NCBI RefSeq assembly: GCF_028858725.1
Contig: NC_084772.1
Coordinates: 19,383,548 to 19,447,547 of the forward strand
Source: Colius striatus
Taxonomy: Eukaryota > Chordata > Aves > Coliiformes > Coliidae
Length of the DNA stretch: 64,000 bases
Reading direction: 5' to 3'
Of the stretch, positions 33,954-47,200 are shown piece by piece. The notes beneath the pieces are model-generated. The model saw only the letters and a list, made by a program, of their open reading frames with translations, searched no databases and was not told the origin of the DNA. A program made the position numbers and the translations under genes. How positions within the stretch are numbered: position 1 is the stretch's first letter; each line of letters starts with the position of its first letter.

Positions 33954-36900
33954 GTAAGTGTAAACTCTGGTCCCTGCTTCTGAGCAGTGGTTTGTGGATG
34001 GTGGGTGTGCATCTGTGTGTGTGTGTGCAAGAGGAATCTTTCTTAAGGAGGCACAATTTTAGTAACTTCTCTAAAAAGTTGCCTGTGTGGTATAAAACAG
34101 TACAATGCTGTCAGAGCTTCCCTTGTGTATGCTTTGCAGAGGTTACTGCACGATTAATAAGCATTAATTTTGAATGAATGGGAGGAGTTTGTAAGTAGAG
34201 GAGTGGATTTCTACACAAACAGAGCATATCCGAGGGATGCTGTAGCAGCCTGTATGAGCTGACTGCCCAGGGGCACACCTCATCTGCTCCAGGAAGCCTG
34301 TGTTTATGCAACTCTGCTCCTAAAGTCGTCTACAAGGAATTTCACAGTGTCACCACATGTTGTGTCTGTTACCAGCGGCTTTTCCATGTGGCTTTGCATA
34401 GAAACTCACCCACTTCAGTTCTGTGGGAGTGAATCCTGATGGAAGATGCAGATGTTTTGGCCCTTGGCCTCGAAGGTGCTGAATGCACAGAGTGTTCTGT
34501 GTGGACAGGGTTGTGTGTCCTGGCTCAAGGGACTTGCCATCTCACTTTTCTTTTGAAGCCACCACAGTTCTTCAAAGCTGGAAACGTGTGCAACTCGGTT
34601 CAATAGATGACAAGTGTGTTGTGGGTCTATCCCTGGATTTCTTTGCCCAGGTTGGAAGCTGATCCCAGCTTAGCTCACTCTGCTTTGCTGGTTCAGATGC
34701 TTTGCTGCCATCCTGAGCTAACTCTTGTGTCTTCTGCCTTGTCGGCTTGTTGCATGTGTAACTCTGCAGCTCCCACGACGTTTTAGCTGGAGTTTTAGCC
34801 AAGGAGTAGACACCCACTCGTATGCCTCACCAAGGAGGCAGTTAAAGGTCAGTAACCATAGGGAGTAAGGTGAAGTGAGGACAGAAGGGAGCCCAGAAAT
34901 CAGGCTGCTTGTGGCTTTAGCCATGTACCAGGCTCCAAATGTACCAGCTCTCCTGCTTTCTGCCAAAAGCAAACACCATCCACTAGCTGAGGAAATAGCT
35001 TTCTACAAATAATCCTCTTTTCCAAAGCCTGGTCCTGCTTTTTAACTTCCTCAGACCCCAGAAGGCAGCCTCTCCTTTGTCCCCAGTTTGGACAGACTTT
35101 ACAGCAGATTAAGGAGTCGTTTTCTGCTGATTCACTTTTTTCTGATGGCTCCCAGATGTTTACCTGGCACCAGTATCAAGGGCCTGATGCATTTCGAGGG
35201 AGGCTGTGCTAATGCTCCTCTTGAACCCTTGACAACAGCAGCAGAGGTTTCCTCAGCTGACTGTCAGGTGGTGCTTTTTCTTTTCTGAATAACGTCAAAC
35301 CCCCAACTCCAAGACAATATGGTTTCAATCTTTCCCCAATGAGCTGTTCCTGATTGCAGCCTGGAGGCATTGCCCCAGCTCTGCAGGGCTGGCTGAGCTT
35401 TAACACATGTCTGAGTGTTTCATTGCACCTGGGCATGAGGATATTAAGAGAGGCAAAGGGATGGGTGTCTGAAAGGGATGAGAGCATGCTGCAATGTGAG
35501 CATCTTGCTGCTGCTTTCCATTCACCTGAGCAATTCATTCTTCCTTTGGATGCTCAGAGCTCCTCGAGCCAAAGCAGAGGGGAGGGACTTGCACACCTCA
35601 AGTGAAACAGGAGATAGTGCCAAAGTCATCTAATTTTAGATCATAAATCTTGTAAATGGGATCCAGGGAAGAGGATCCTGAGGAATAATGCACCATCTGT
35701 TGCAAGGGGTTGGCTGGATCACAGGTCCAGATGCGCTGGCTTCCTTGCGTAGCCGTGAGTAGAGCAGCTCCTCTGGGCTTTCAGATGTTACAGCTGATTT
35801 TTTTTCAGGCTGCCCTTTCTGTGAGTTCAGTGTTTGCCTTCAATGGGTGGTGGATACCAGCTCCTATTTAGCAAAGGGCACCTGGCCAAGTGAAAGGGAA
35901 CAACTGCAGTGTATATGAGCTGTGTGTTCCTGCCTGCTCTACCTACAGGGCAGGCTGCACTTAGCCTTGCTTGTGCTAAATAGCCACATTGTGGATGGCT
36001 GTGGCAGCTCATCTATATTTAAACTCTCAGGGAAGTGCCTGAAAGTAGGAATTGTTCACTGAATTTGGGTCAGACAGTCTACAAAAGCAGCAGCTCATTT
36101 TGCCTCCCCTACCCCTTTGTATCCAGATTAGAATGTTGGGCTCCTGCTTGGGGGGGGAAAGAAAATGCCAACAAACAGGGCAGAGAAGAGGATGAGGTGA
36201 AAGCAATATTTGGTCTATCAGATGTGCTGGGAGCTGGGGACAGGGCCTGTGTGTTCAACTTGCTCTGCAGAGCAGGAAATAATGAGAAATTGTTACCTAA
36301 ACTGAACAAATTACATTCCTTCATTGTTCTACAGAGGCAAAGTCTTAATGGTCTGCCTGGAGAGAGACCGAGGGCAGCTGGTTTTCATCTGCCTTTAAAC
36401 AGTACAAATAAAAAGCCTCAAACAGGGACTTTGTCTCTTTTGTGTAAACAAACAGCAAGTTTTCAGGGGTTCTCAATGGCCTCAGAGCTTTTTAGGGGTC
36501 CTCACCTCTGCAAAGCACCTTGTGCTTGCTGTTGTCCTCTGCAGATGCTGGGTCCTTGGAACAGGGACTTCATGCTCCAGTGTAGCTTTTCCAGCTGGGA
36601 GCTGGAAGATGCTTCCCTGCTATGGATAGTTTCCAACTCCTCTGGTCTTGGTCTGTCCAAATCCTGGGTCACTGGGCTGAAACTTCTCAAACCATTCCTG
36701 CTCATGTGGGGTTTGTTCCCAGGCACTGTGTAGGAGTGCTTTCAGCATGTCTTCTAACAGTGCTGTCCAAACCAGATCGTCACCTGCCGTTGAAGACAGG
36801 GATGAGGGAGCTTTCTTCCAAAATTTAGCCCTAAGGAGAGAGAGGCTGTGCTTGCAGCATCTGTGTGGATGCTTATTGCATTGATTCTGCTCCAGTGGCT

Positions 36901-37984
36901 CTTGGGTCCCACCTGAAGAGCATTTCCCTGAATAGCTTGTGGTCTAAACAAAACCAGCCAAGGTGCACACGGCTCGTGAGATGGAGAAGTCGTGTAGCTG
37001 AGGTGCTGAGGGCCGTGGGTTAGTGGTGGGCTTGGCAGGATGAGGTGAGAGGTTGGACTCTGAGTTTAAAGGTCTTTCCCAAACAAAATCATTCTGTGAT
37101 CAAGTCAGGGCTGAGTGGAGAGCAAGGGAAGGAAGAGTTTGGAAGTGGCCAGTGGTGCAGGAGCACTGTGGAGCAAAGGAGGGCATGGGGATTAAATGAA
37201 GCCCTTCAAATCCAGCAGTGACCAAACCAAGACCACCTCTCCAAGCCTTCGGTGCTGACAGCTACTGAGCATGCATGGGAACACCTAATCTCCTGGCTGG
37301 GGGAGGAGAGGATGCTCCTCTGCCAGAATTGCTGCTGCTGGCCGTGCTCCAGAGCGCTGCGTCAGCCAGACCCCCCCGGTGCGTCATTCCCCGCGGGGAC
37401 CTGGGCCCTTCCACGGCACGGTGACATTTCACACAAACAGCCACTTTCACACAGTCTGGCAGCTGCTGAGCTCCAGTCTGTTGGCAGAGCAGGGCCTCTG
37501 AAATAGCTCTTGCTGCTGTCTGACCTCTGCCATCTGGCTTGCTGCGGATTTGACTTTCCTTTTTATTCATAACCGTTCTCCGCTGTAACGGCTGCTCGTT
37601 GGGGGAAGAGCTTCAAAGGGCTCCCTGACTGCGAAGGGATGGAGCTGGCATTACCCAGAGCTGCTGGGTGACAGCTGCACCCCTTCCCAATGTGATGTCA
37701 GTGGAGTTCCCTGGTGCCATAAGCTGAGTTCCCATCACTTAATGGGGTTTTTCAAGCCTTCCTGTCATCAGGATGAACGATAAACTGCTCAGACTATAGG
37801 CACTGCTCTTTTCCAAGCAAACCTCTGCCTTGTGTGACCTCCTTGTTGGGGGATATATGCACTGAGAGCTTCTCTGGCATTGCTGTGACTCTGTTTCTCC
37901 CCCAAATCCAGACCTGAGCTAAGCCACAGGAGGCCCTGTAAGAACACCTGCTGTTGTCTTCATCTCTGCTTCGGCTGTCTGTAG
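33954..37984 (+). other. CRISPLD2: CRISPLD2 5' UTR intron (inferred)
   Basis: From the GTAAGT donor to the acceptor ggctgtctgtag. It contains a CR1 3' fragment (37001-37101) and a small CpG-dense patch near 37340-37400 with two TGCGTCA motifs, one inside a MARE/ARE-like GCTGCGTCAGC. Open frames here, including one of 232 codons at 36035-36733, show no family signature. Confidence 0.5.
37001..37101 (+). mobile_element. CR1 3' end fragment, plus strand
   Basis: Contains ggttagtggtgggcttggca, gaggttggactctgagttta and aaggtctttcccaaacaaaa, then tcattctgtgat. This is the 3' terminus of another CR1 subfamily. It lies in the 5' UTR intron of CRISPLD2, in sense orientation. Confidence 0.8.
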
Positions 37985-38240
37985 AGGAGGAGGAAGCATG
38001 AGTCCTGCCCTGCCTTGGATCCTTCCCCTTGGATGTGTCCTGCTCCTGACAAAGGCAGCTGAATGCTTCATCTTGCCCAACTCGAGTCACCTGGAGAACA
38101 TTCTGAGTAAATATCAGGATGGGGAAACTCACTCCAGATCCAAGAGAGCCATTTTATTCTCAGACAGACAAGAGATATTGATGCTCCACAATAAACTGAG
38201 AGGTCAAGTGTACCCAGCAGCCTCTAATATGGAATACATG
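37985..38240 (+). CDS. CRISPLD2: CRISPLD2 exon with start codon (5' UTR 37985-37997, coding from 37998)
   Basis: The acceptor ctgcttcggctgtctgtag ends at 37984. ATG at 37998 follows gaggaagc (purine at -3). It encodes [20 protein letters not shown] (signal peptide), then the short propeptide-like region with NSS and HSRSKRAI, then [20 protein letters not shown] of the CAP domain. It ends YM on a codon boundary before GTGAGT. Confidence 0.94.
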
Positions 38241-41200
38241 GTGAGTCTAGCTCCTGATACCTAACTTTATTATTCCTTTCTTCTGTTTAAAGAAAAGCCT
38301 TTATTTGAATTTTCCTTATGGTGCAAGAGGTGTAGCAAAATTTCCTCTGAAGTAACTTTTTCTTAAGAGGTTTCCTGGAGCAGTTTCATTCCAAAGTGAG
38401 CGATGTTTTAGATCATTGGACTGTTTTGGTTGGAAAGGGCCACTAATGGGTCATTGAGTCCATCCTCTGCATAGTTTCATGACTGGTTCCATTATTCATA
38501 AACTTGCATCTGGCCCTGCCCTGGATGTATCTCCAGTGATGGCAATTCCACAGCCTGCCTCAGCAGGTTCTTCCATTACCTTAATGTCAGAAAAGCATCA
38601 CATTTTCCCCAGCATTTAACCCACGTTCTCCCTGTGGAAGCTTTCAGGCTGTGTGACTGGTGTTTCGGGACACCACGGTCTGCTCAGACAAACTTCTGAT
38701 GGCTTTCCATCAGCCAGCCCTGGAGGTAGCACCTGCCCTTTTGTCATGTACCAGTCACCAGAGATTACCAACATGAGCCAAGCATCCATGATGCTGCTGG
38801 AAACCTGCTCAGCACCTGAGAGAAACTGAGGAACGTGGCTCCATCTGCAAAGAGTTTCAGTCACTGGGAGTTCATGGGTGGATGGCTCAGTGCTATTGGC
38901 TTTTTGTAGTTTAAGAAGCCAAAAGAAAAGTTTGGTCAATGAATTCTCCCACTTCAGAGGGGGAACTTAAAAGTACAAGCAATATGCCTTTGCCATCAAC
39001 AAGTCAGATGGAATGGTTTGGGGTTTTTTTTTACCTGATGCCAGAAACACTACTTTGAGCTATTTTTGCCTTGCCATCAAAATATTACAGGGCCAGAAAA
39101 TGATGTAGGCAAATATTTGTGTGTGTGTGTGAGCCTTTTCCCAGTGTGCAAATACATTTATGGCTGAAACTAGTCTGACTTCAACCGTGTGCTCCTGCTG
39201 CCATGATTTGTTAAGACCCTGTTTAAAAGGGTAAAGGTTTAATAAATGTGATGTAAAATTGTTTGCCAGCTGTGCCGAAATGAGTGCTGCAAATGGAAAC
39301 CCCTGCCTTTTGTAACTGAACAGAGGAAAGGGAAAGAAAAGGGAGGGTAGGGGCTGGTGAGGAAGGACAGCTGCCTGTCAGTTGGCCTCCTTGAGCACTC
39401 ATCCCCACTTTTGTCAGGAATCTCACGCCTTTCTAAGAACTGCTGCTTTGTACCTCTCTCCAAGCAGCAGGCTCTCTCATCCTGCAGGCAAGGTACTGCC
39501 AGGGAAGAGGTGACCTGATTAACTTCCAGAAAGTAAACACAAAGCCTGAGAAAGCCCAATGTGTTTTGGTTGGCTCTGAGGATCTGAGAGGGCTGCCGTT
39601 GCGGGCTGTCCACCGGCCGCCCGCTGTTGACGCTCGCAGCGTGGTTTCACTTCTCTGTTTGCCTTTGCTCACTCAGCTTTTCTAGTGGTTTTTATGGGCG
39701 ATGGAGGGTCAATGAAAGGGCCTTATATGCTGTGAAGAAAGAGGCTGAGTATGAGATGGTGCTGCTTGGAAAGCCTATAATCAGTCTTTCATGTGTTCGT
39801 GTTTACCCAATATTCCTTGGACACGCTGTGTGTATTCTGAACGTGGATTTCACTTGAATCCTTTGTTCTGCAGAGGACATTTCTCATTTGGACTCATTTA
39901 AGAGGATGGTCTGTCTTTAGCACCGTAGATAAACTTTCCTCTTCTCCTTTGGTGCCAGTGTGGAGCGTCTCAGGCGACGTGTGGTGCTAATTTGTGGATA
40001 AGTGGCTAGAACTTGTTCTTCCCCATCAACTTCCAAAATGCTGCCTTGTGAAAATCCTTTCTCCCAGCCCCATATCTGACGTATTTCAGTGATCTAAACT
40101 GGCAAAGAGAGCTAATGTATTCCAGGAAAGGGGCATGTTTATCTGCTACAGGATTAACCTTCGTTGGTGGGGGCTGTTAATAAGAAAGCAGTAACAGAGT
40201 GAGTCCCATGACTGACTTACGTGGACATCAAAGGAATTACATACATATGGAATAAAGGTAAAGTGAAGAAATGAAGAAAGAAGCAGTTTTACTGCCGTGT
40301 TTGTATAATTAATTGAAAGCTAGCACAAGTACTCAGTGCTAGTGAGAAATGAGTGAGCAGTGTACATCTGCCTCATGAAGCTGACCTAATACAGGATTAC
40401 CTTGGCCCCTCTGATCGACACTTCCTCAGTGTGTTTGGACTTTCCAACAGCAATCACGGCAATGGATGGGCAACAAGACCAAACCAAACTCCTAGTTAAT
40501 GAACCTAGAGTGAAAAGGACATCATAGTTCCTAAGATACCTTGACCTTTTGAGATGGTTTAGTCAGATGGCTTTCAGCAGGGGTCGAAAGGCAAAAATCT
40601 TTCCTCTTGCAGAAGCCTCAAAGACAGCTGGATAGAACAAAACTGTTCTCAGTGCAGATCGCTGGAAGGAAAATTGTTTTCAAGTGTAAGGTATGCGTCC
40701 TTCCTCTAAACTGTAGGGTGGTGACTTCCCTTGTCAGAAGGGGATAATATTCCTGTTTGGGTTAGCAAAGTGTATCCAAGCTTCTGCCAGGACATGTCAG
40801 TCCTGGTCTCTCATGCCACTTTTAAAACTAAATTGCCAGTACTGCAATAAGCCTGAGCTGGAGAGAAAAATGAGGGAGCAACCTGATCACTACAATTCAG
40901 GTGTCTGGGGTTAGGTTGAGTAAGTAGGCTCTTTATGGGATGTACTCATGTTAAATCTGAACCTACAAATTGTAGCATAGCATGCATATGCCAGGTGTGT
41001 ATTTCACACATGCAATGTCTAGTGCACTTTGAAAGACCATCACAGATTTCCATGAGTAATAAAGAGAGCCCATGTGCTAAATCACTTGGAATCACACATA
41101 CCCAAAAGCTTCTCCGTCTCTGCTGGAGAAGGAAACAAGGCATGGGTGTGTACATTGACATTCTGGCTTTGGTTGTCTTCCTAGATGCTGCTTTGAGTAT

Positions 41201-44200
41201 TAGCATAAAGAATCCTTGCAAATGGAGCTGGGAAAGTCTGAAATATCTTTCTAATTTTTGGATATGTTTATTGCTCTGAAATAATTCCAGCCTCCAGACC
41301 ACATTCATGTCGGAGAAGCAAGAGGCAAATAACTGCTGTCATTTAAATGAGGTGGCTTTGTAATCCGACGCCTGCAGAAATGAGCTTCTCTACTCATCAA
41401 GCACAAAGCCATGCAAAGACCTAGCTCATTCCCAACTGCCTGTTGAGCGTCTTTTGTCTGAGTTTCTTTACTTTATCCATAGGCATCAAAGGAAGATGGA
41501 ATGCATATGTTCACATCCATTTCCATTTAATTGCCTGTTGCTGGTAATGTCTCTGGATTAAATTAGGAGATTTGGAACATCTCTGCCTTTGAGGCTGCAG
41601 GGAGTAATGCTCTGCTAGAAAGTCTGAAGAACCAGCAGCATACAACCTCTTGGGAGAGTTTCTGTGGCTTATGTGTTGGATGGGAAGGCTGACTGTGGAT
41701 AGTCATTGCCTAGTGCAGAAAGTGGGAGACCACAAAAAGCTGTGTGTCTAGGCAACAATTGCAACAGTCTGCGTGAACAGAGGTTTGGAAATATGTGTGT
41801 GGTGGGTCAGATCCCATCCACCTTCAAGAGCTGGAGCGCTGAGATGGAAAATGGTTTCACTCCCTCTGTCAGAGCTGTGTCTGCATGGCGTTTTGCAGAC
41901 TGACATGAATTTGCTTGGCCACTGGTCAGCTCAAAGCCAAGCCAAGGGGCTCGGAGCAGCTCTGGGAGGGTGCTGGAATTTGTGTTGCTAGCATGCTTTA
42001 TGATAAACTGTTCTCAGAGGTCTGGGCTGTTAGTGCAGTGAGATGAGCTCATGTTTGCCTTATGTAGATAGTGTAAGACACACCAAGGTCCAGGAGACGC
42101 TGTGTTTTCTGTCGACTTAGCAAGGGACGTGCGGTCCCTCCCCATCCCGGTTACAACTGCCTGAGACTGTACTCAGATGCTTACTCAGAATGAGCACTTG
42201 ATGTCTTTCAGATGTGTTTAAGAGCCTAAATGCCCTCCAGTCCTCCAAACAGGCTCTGACAGGTCCTTTGATATGCTAGAGATCAGAAATTGTGTTTCTT
42301 CTGGAGAAACTTGGAAAGACCAGCTGGTTGTGGTGGTAAATGTCCAAAGAGGACATAATCCCTTGCTGGCACTTGAATGGGCTGGAGACACATTACAAAA
42401 CCTCTCTTCTCTTTGGTTTTAGTTGTACAAATGTGTGGTAATATTTTAATCCCAACAAATTATCCTCTAAGGACTGTTCTGAATAGGCCAGCTGTCAATA
42501 ATTACACTATGAATTCAAGGCACTGTCTATTAGGTCCAGCAAGTCTGGCCTTTAAAACCAGTATACTCCTGGGCAGTGGGAGCCACTGAAGACTGCCTTC
42601 CTGTTTGCTTTTGCATCATATTTGAGCTTTTATTTGGCTTACAGCTGGGTGATATTCAGTGAGGACTGATCTCACACCAATGTCCTTCCCTCCCCGAGAA
42701 CATAAACAAGATTTGTCACTTCTAACCTGGTGCCTGTTTCAGTGAGAGTGATAATAGCTTAATACCTTTAGCATTTTGCTACCTCTGTTAAATTTGACTG
42801 GAGCCACTGGTGGACTTTGCAGTTATTCTGGAGGGAGAAGGGGAGATAGGACTGAGAGACTCAGACCCATACCCCTTGATTAAGAGGTTGAGCCAAAAAC
42901 CTCCATTTCTGTTGGTAGTGAAGGGCAGGAACATGTCCATTGTCGGAGTTCCCCTTGATGGAAAAGTCTAGAAATGGCCTGATAGTAAAGAAAAGGAATG
43001 GAAAATTGTGCTGGACTGCACCAGAGCACTGACTGCATGTTACAATTCTTGCAGCTCTCAGTAATAGGTGTGCTGGGGGAGTGCTGGAATCTCTGTCCTA
43101 GATGGTTTGGTTTATGACTTGGTTTGGGGTTTTTTGTGTGTGTGTCTCTGTGGGCTTTTTTAACAGATTGGAAAAATCTCTTGTGGTTTAGGGTGGATAG
43201 TCTAGATGGGTTCTCAGGGTCTTCTCAGGTGTGTCTTCTGGTGACCTGTGCAAAGGCTCTCTTAAGCAGCATGGCATCAAGCAAGAAAAATAGACTCTTT
43301 AGTGCCCTGCATTTTCATGGCAGGGGCACATCTGGGGAACCTTGCTGTTAGGTCAGGGCACATCACTGAAATGTGTTGGGTTCACAGGGACAGGCCAGAC
43401 AGGACTGAGCTGTAATTTAGTCTCTCCCCACTAACTGCTGTTGGTTGAGTCTCCTGATGTAATAAACTTGAGATGACAAATTGATCTGTTTTTTTTCTCT
43501 GCCCTCTCCACTCTGAAGACCTGGGATGATGAGCTGGAGAGATCAGCCCATGCTTGGGCTCAGCAGTGCATCTGGGACCATGGCCCTAGTGCCCTCATCA
43601 GGTCGATTGGACAGAACTTGGCTGTTCACTGGGGCAGGTAAGATTTGGGGTGCTACAAATTCATTGCAAAGAGCAGTTTATGGATCCTCCTTTAGTGCCA
43701 GTTGGAAAGGTTTGCCTCCTTGGTGCTGAGCAGAGCACTGGGGAGATGGGAGAAAAGCTGAGGATTGTTAATTGCTTTGGTGAAATGGTTATAGAGATAA
43801 CACCTGCAGGCACCTTCAGCTGCATTGCTATGGGTTACTCCATTCATCTGTATCTCTGGGTAATGCAGCTGCAATATGCTTAAGGTCACTCTTACTCCTT
43901 AAGCTGAACAGATCCAGAAGTTATAACCCTTGCTCCTGTATCTGCTGTTTCAGGGAGGTTTTGGCAGCACGCAGAGTCCATGTTAAGCCTGTCATAGGTG
44001 AAGCCTGCTTTGCACAGCAAACATTTTGTTCTTGGGAGCCCTAATGAGTGGAAATGCAGTTATGTTTGTTGTAAACCAGGTAGAACTTGGTTGAAAGCAA
44101 TGGAAATTTGCTGGTGTTGCAGTTACACTGATATAAAAACTGGGCCAGTTTTTGTTGGCAGAATTCAATGATGATTGGAAAGCAGAGTGGTTAATCCATT

Positions 44201-47200
44201 GGAAACAAAGGCAAAAGATTGTGTTATTCCTGGCTGCCCTACAAACGTTTGAGATGGCCATGGGTTACTAATGGAGGTAGATCCAATCTTGCTCCCTTTG
44301 CAGGCACTGAGAGGAAGAAGAAATCAGATTTATCTGAGCTGTTTCAGGAACAGGCCATAACTTGATTGCCTGAATTTCCTCTCCTGTAAAATCGGATTCG
44401 GAAAGTATTCACTTAATGACATCATGAGATTAATGCTTGAAAAATACTTGTAATGAATGATTTTTAATGAAGAGTTGGCTGCAAGAACAAACTCCAGTTG
44501 GTAATGATATTTCTGGCCACTTGCTTCATGTGAACTGATGAAAGCAATAGAAAGCAGAGGGTTTGAAACGCTGCTCTGTTCTGATACGGAGTTTGCAGAT
44601 CGCTCTGTTTGCTCCCTGTGTAGTCAGCATGAAAAATGCATCTATAGGTAGCATCAACACCCTTTGTGCTCCCCCAAACAGCACAAACAGCATCAGTGCT
44701 GCCACAGACTGCGATACCTGGCGCAGGGACTACACACAGCCTGTGTGGGGCGAGGAGGGAAATGGCTGCAACAGCAGGTGGGGGGACGTGTGTGGGGCAC
44801 CAACTCCTCTGCACCAACTCTTGGTGTGATGTGAGTGTGGAAAAGCCCACTCCCTGTCAAAGGACCTACAGTATGAACTGCTAGCATGTTTCTGCTAGCC
44901 TGCTTCCACATTTAGCAAATTGCCTGGTGGTAAAATAGGTACACGGTGGCTTTTGGTTTAAGACGTTTGACAAACCTCAGCTTGTGTTTACTCTCAAAAT
45001 AACGACTTTCCTCCAAACTAGAAGGTGGTTTTATTTCTTGTAGTGGTGTGGAAAAGTCAGGAGGACATTTCAGGTCAGTGGCACTCGAAGGGCATGTCAA
45101 ACCTATAAATAATGGAGAAAGTCAGACCAGGCTGGGAATCTTTAATGTTTTCAGTGAGATTTTATTTTCCTGTTCATCAGACCATGTTACTGGGTTCTTT
45201 AAGCAGCATCTCCTCAGTCAGTGGAACTTGCCTTAAGAAACTTTTATACAATGAGAGAACTGGTATTAAACCCCTCCTGTGTTTACCATACTGAATTAGC
45301 TCAGTTTTCTTAATGCAAGTGTTACTCACAACGTGGCAGGAGGTTACAGCTACAGTTTGAAAACTTCTTCCAGATCTTGACGATGATTTAAGCTGATTAA
45401 GGTGATTTAAGCTGTGACTGGACTTTGCTCCTTCAGGTATCGGTCTCCAGCTTTCCATGTCCAGTCTTGGTACGATGAAGTTAAAGACTACACTTACCCT
45501 TATCCCCACGAGTGCAACCCGTGGTGCCCGGAGAAATGCACTGGCTCTATGTGCACACATTACACTCAGGTAAAGGGGATGAAGGGCTTTTGTACCTGTT
45601 CTTTCTGCATCCTCCCTGTGTCCCAGCTGTCACTCGAGCTGTGCCCACAGTGGGGGCTCTTGGCTCGTTTGGAATAACTGCTTTGCATTTGCAGATAGTC
45701 TGGGCCACGACGAACAAGATTGGCTGTGCCGTGAATGTCTGCAAGCAGATGAATGTCTGGGGAGAAATCTGGGAGAATGCTGTCTACCTGGTCTGCAACT
45801 ACTCACCAAAGTAAGGCAGATGAGCTGGGCTCTCTCCAGCTTTCCTAAAACTGCCAGGTTGCTTCACTAGCCCAGGATCTGGGGAAGAGATTTCAGGCAG
45901 TCTAGACTGGTGGCTGTGGCTTTAAATATTCTCTTTAGACAGCAGCACAGAGCTGCTTCAAGACTTCTGAGCATTGCCTGGAAAACTGAATGAGAAGCCA
46001 GAGCCAGGCTGGAGCTTTGATGTTCCTGCCATGGGAAGGAGGAGCAGGAGAGGGCCAGGACTGAGCTGGCCTCAGGCCTGCTTTGCTTCTCTGCTGCTCG
46101 GAGGGTGGGAAGGGATGAGGTGGTGATTAACGCTGCTTCAGCAGCAGCCTCTGTACCCAGACAGGTAGGCTGCTCTGCCATGACACATTTTCACCATTCC
46201 TCCCATGCAAAATCAGCTGGTTTAAACACACTGCTGCTTCCTGCAAAGCCAGCCCTGCCATGGTCACTGGTGGAAGCGAAGCGAGCTGGGACTCACTGGC
46301 AGAGGCTGCCAAGGGATAAATCCCACACCCAGTGAGCTCCCTGTGGCTTAAAACAAAAAGGTGCAATAGCTAAATCTTGCCTGATGCTGTTAACTCGATG
46401 GTTTGGTTACATTTCAAGACGAAAATCACATCTCTTGATTACTACATCCAGGAGAAGATTCCTCCCTGGCAACAGCAATTCATATTTTCTGCATTCATGG
46501 CTAATAGCTGAAACATTCCCATCCCATGCCCACGGTGGTTTAAATCTTAGCAACAAAATGAAACAGGGAAATCATCATCTAGAGGTGGAGTGGCTTGGAG
46601 AGCATGTGGTGTCTGACGATCACAGGGCAGAATAACACAGAGAAGCAAGCAGAGCCCTGTGTGTGGGTTGCCTAAGCCCCTCTCCCCACGTTAGATACCT
46701 AGCACGTCATGCTTGTGGTTGGGTGGGAATGAGTAGCCTGCTCCTTGTAAGAGATCACACCATCCATCTCTCATGGAGCAGACTGGGCTGTTTGCACATC
46801 ATCCATTCAGGGCTGCTGGATGGAAAAATACTCTGGTTCTGCAGTTGCTGCTTAATCTTTTCTCTCTGGCCTCAGTGCACATTGTCCTGGGCTCGCCTTA
46901 TAGGTGGAGACAGCAGTAACCCAAGGGTTTGTAGCTATGGACTGAGCTCTGTCTCTTTCAACTTTCATCCCCTAAAGTTTGCAGTGCAGAGTGTTAGAGC
47001 TGCTGGGTGTTTTCTTGAGGAAAATGCAGTAATCCATTGATCTACTTCTCTTGACAGAAGATCGCAGCATTTACGTTGGAGGTTAATGTAAAAGCAATAT
47101 TGCACGCAGTTTTTTAAAGTAAAACCCTGAAAATGTCATCTTAGAGGTGAAATGAGGAGGAATGTTTTTCTTATAAGGCTTTTCTGGGATGGTTGTTTAG

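Noticed and set aside
36035..36733. 232-codon plus-strand open frame in the CRISPLD2 5' intron
   Set aside because: No recognisable domain or splice context; composition like surrounding noncoding DNA.
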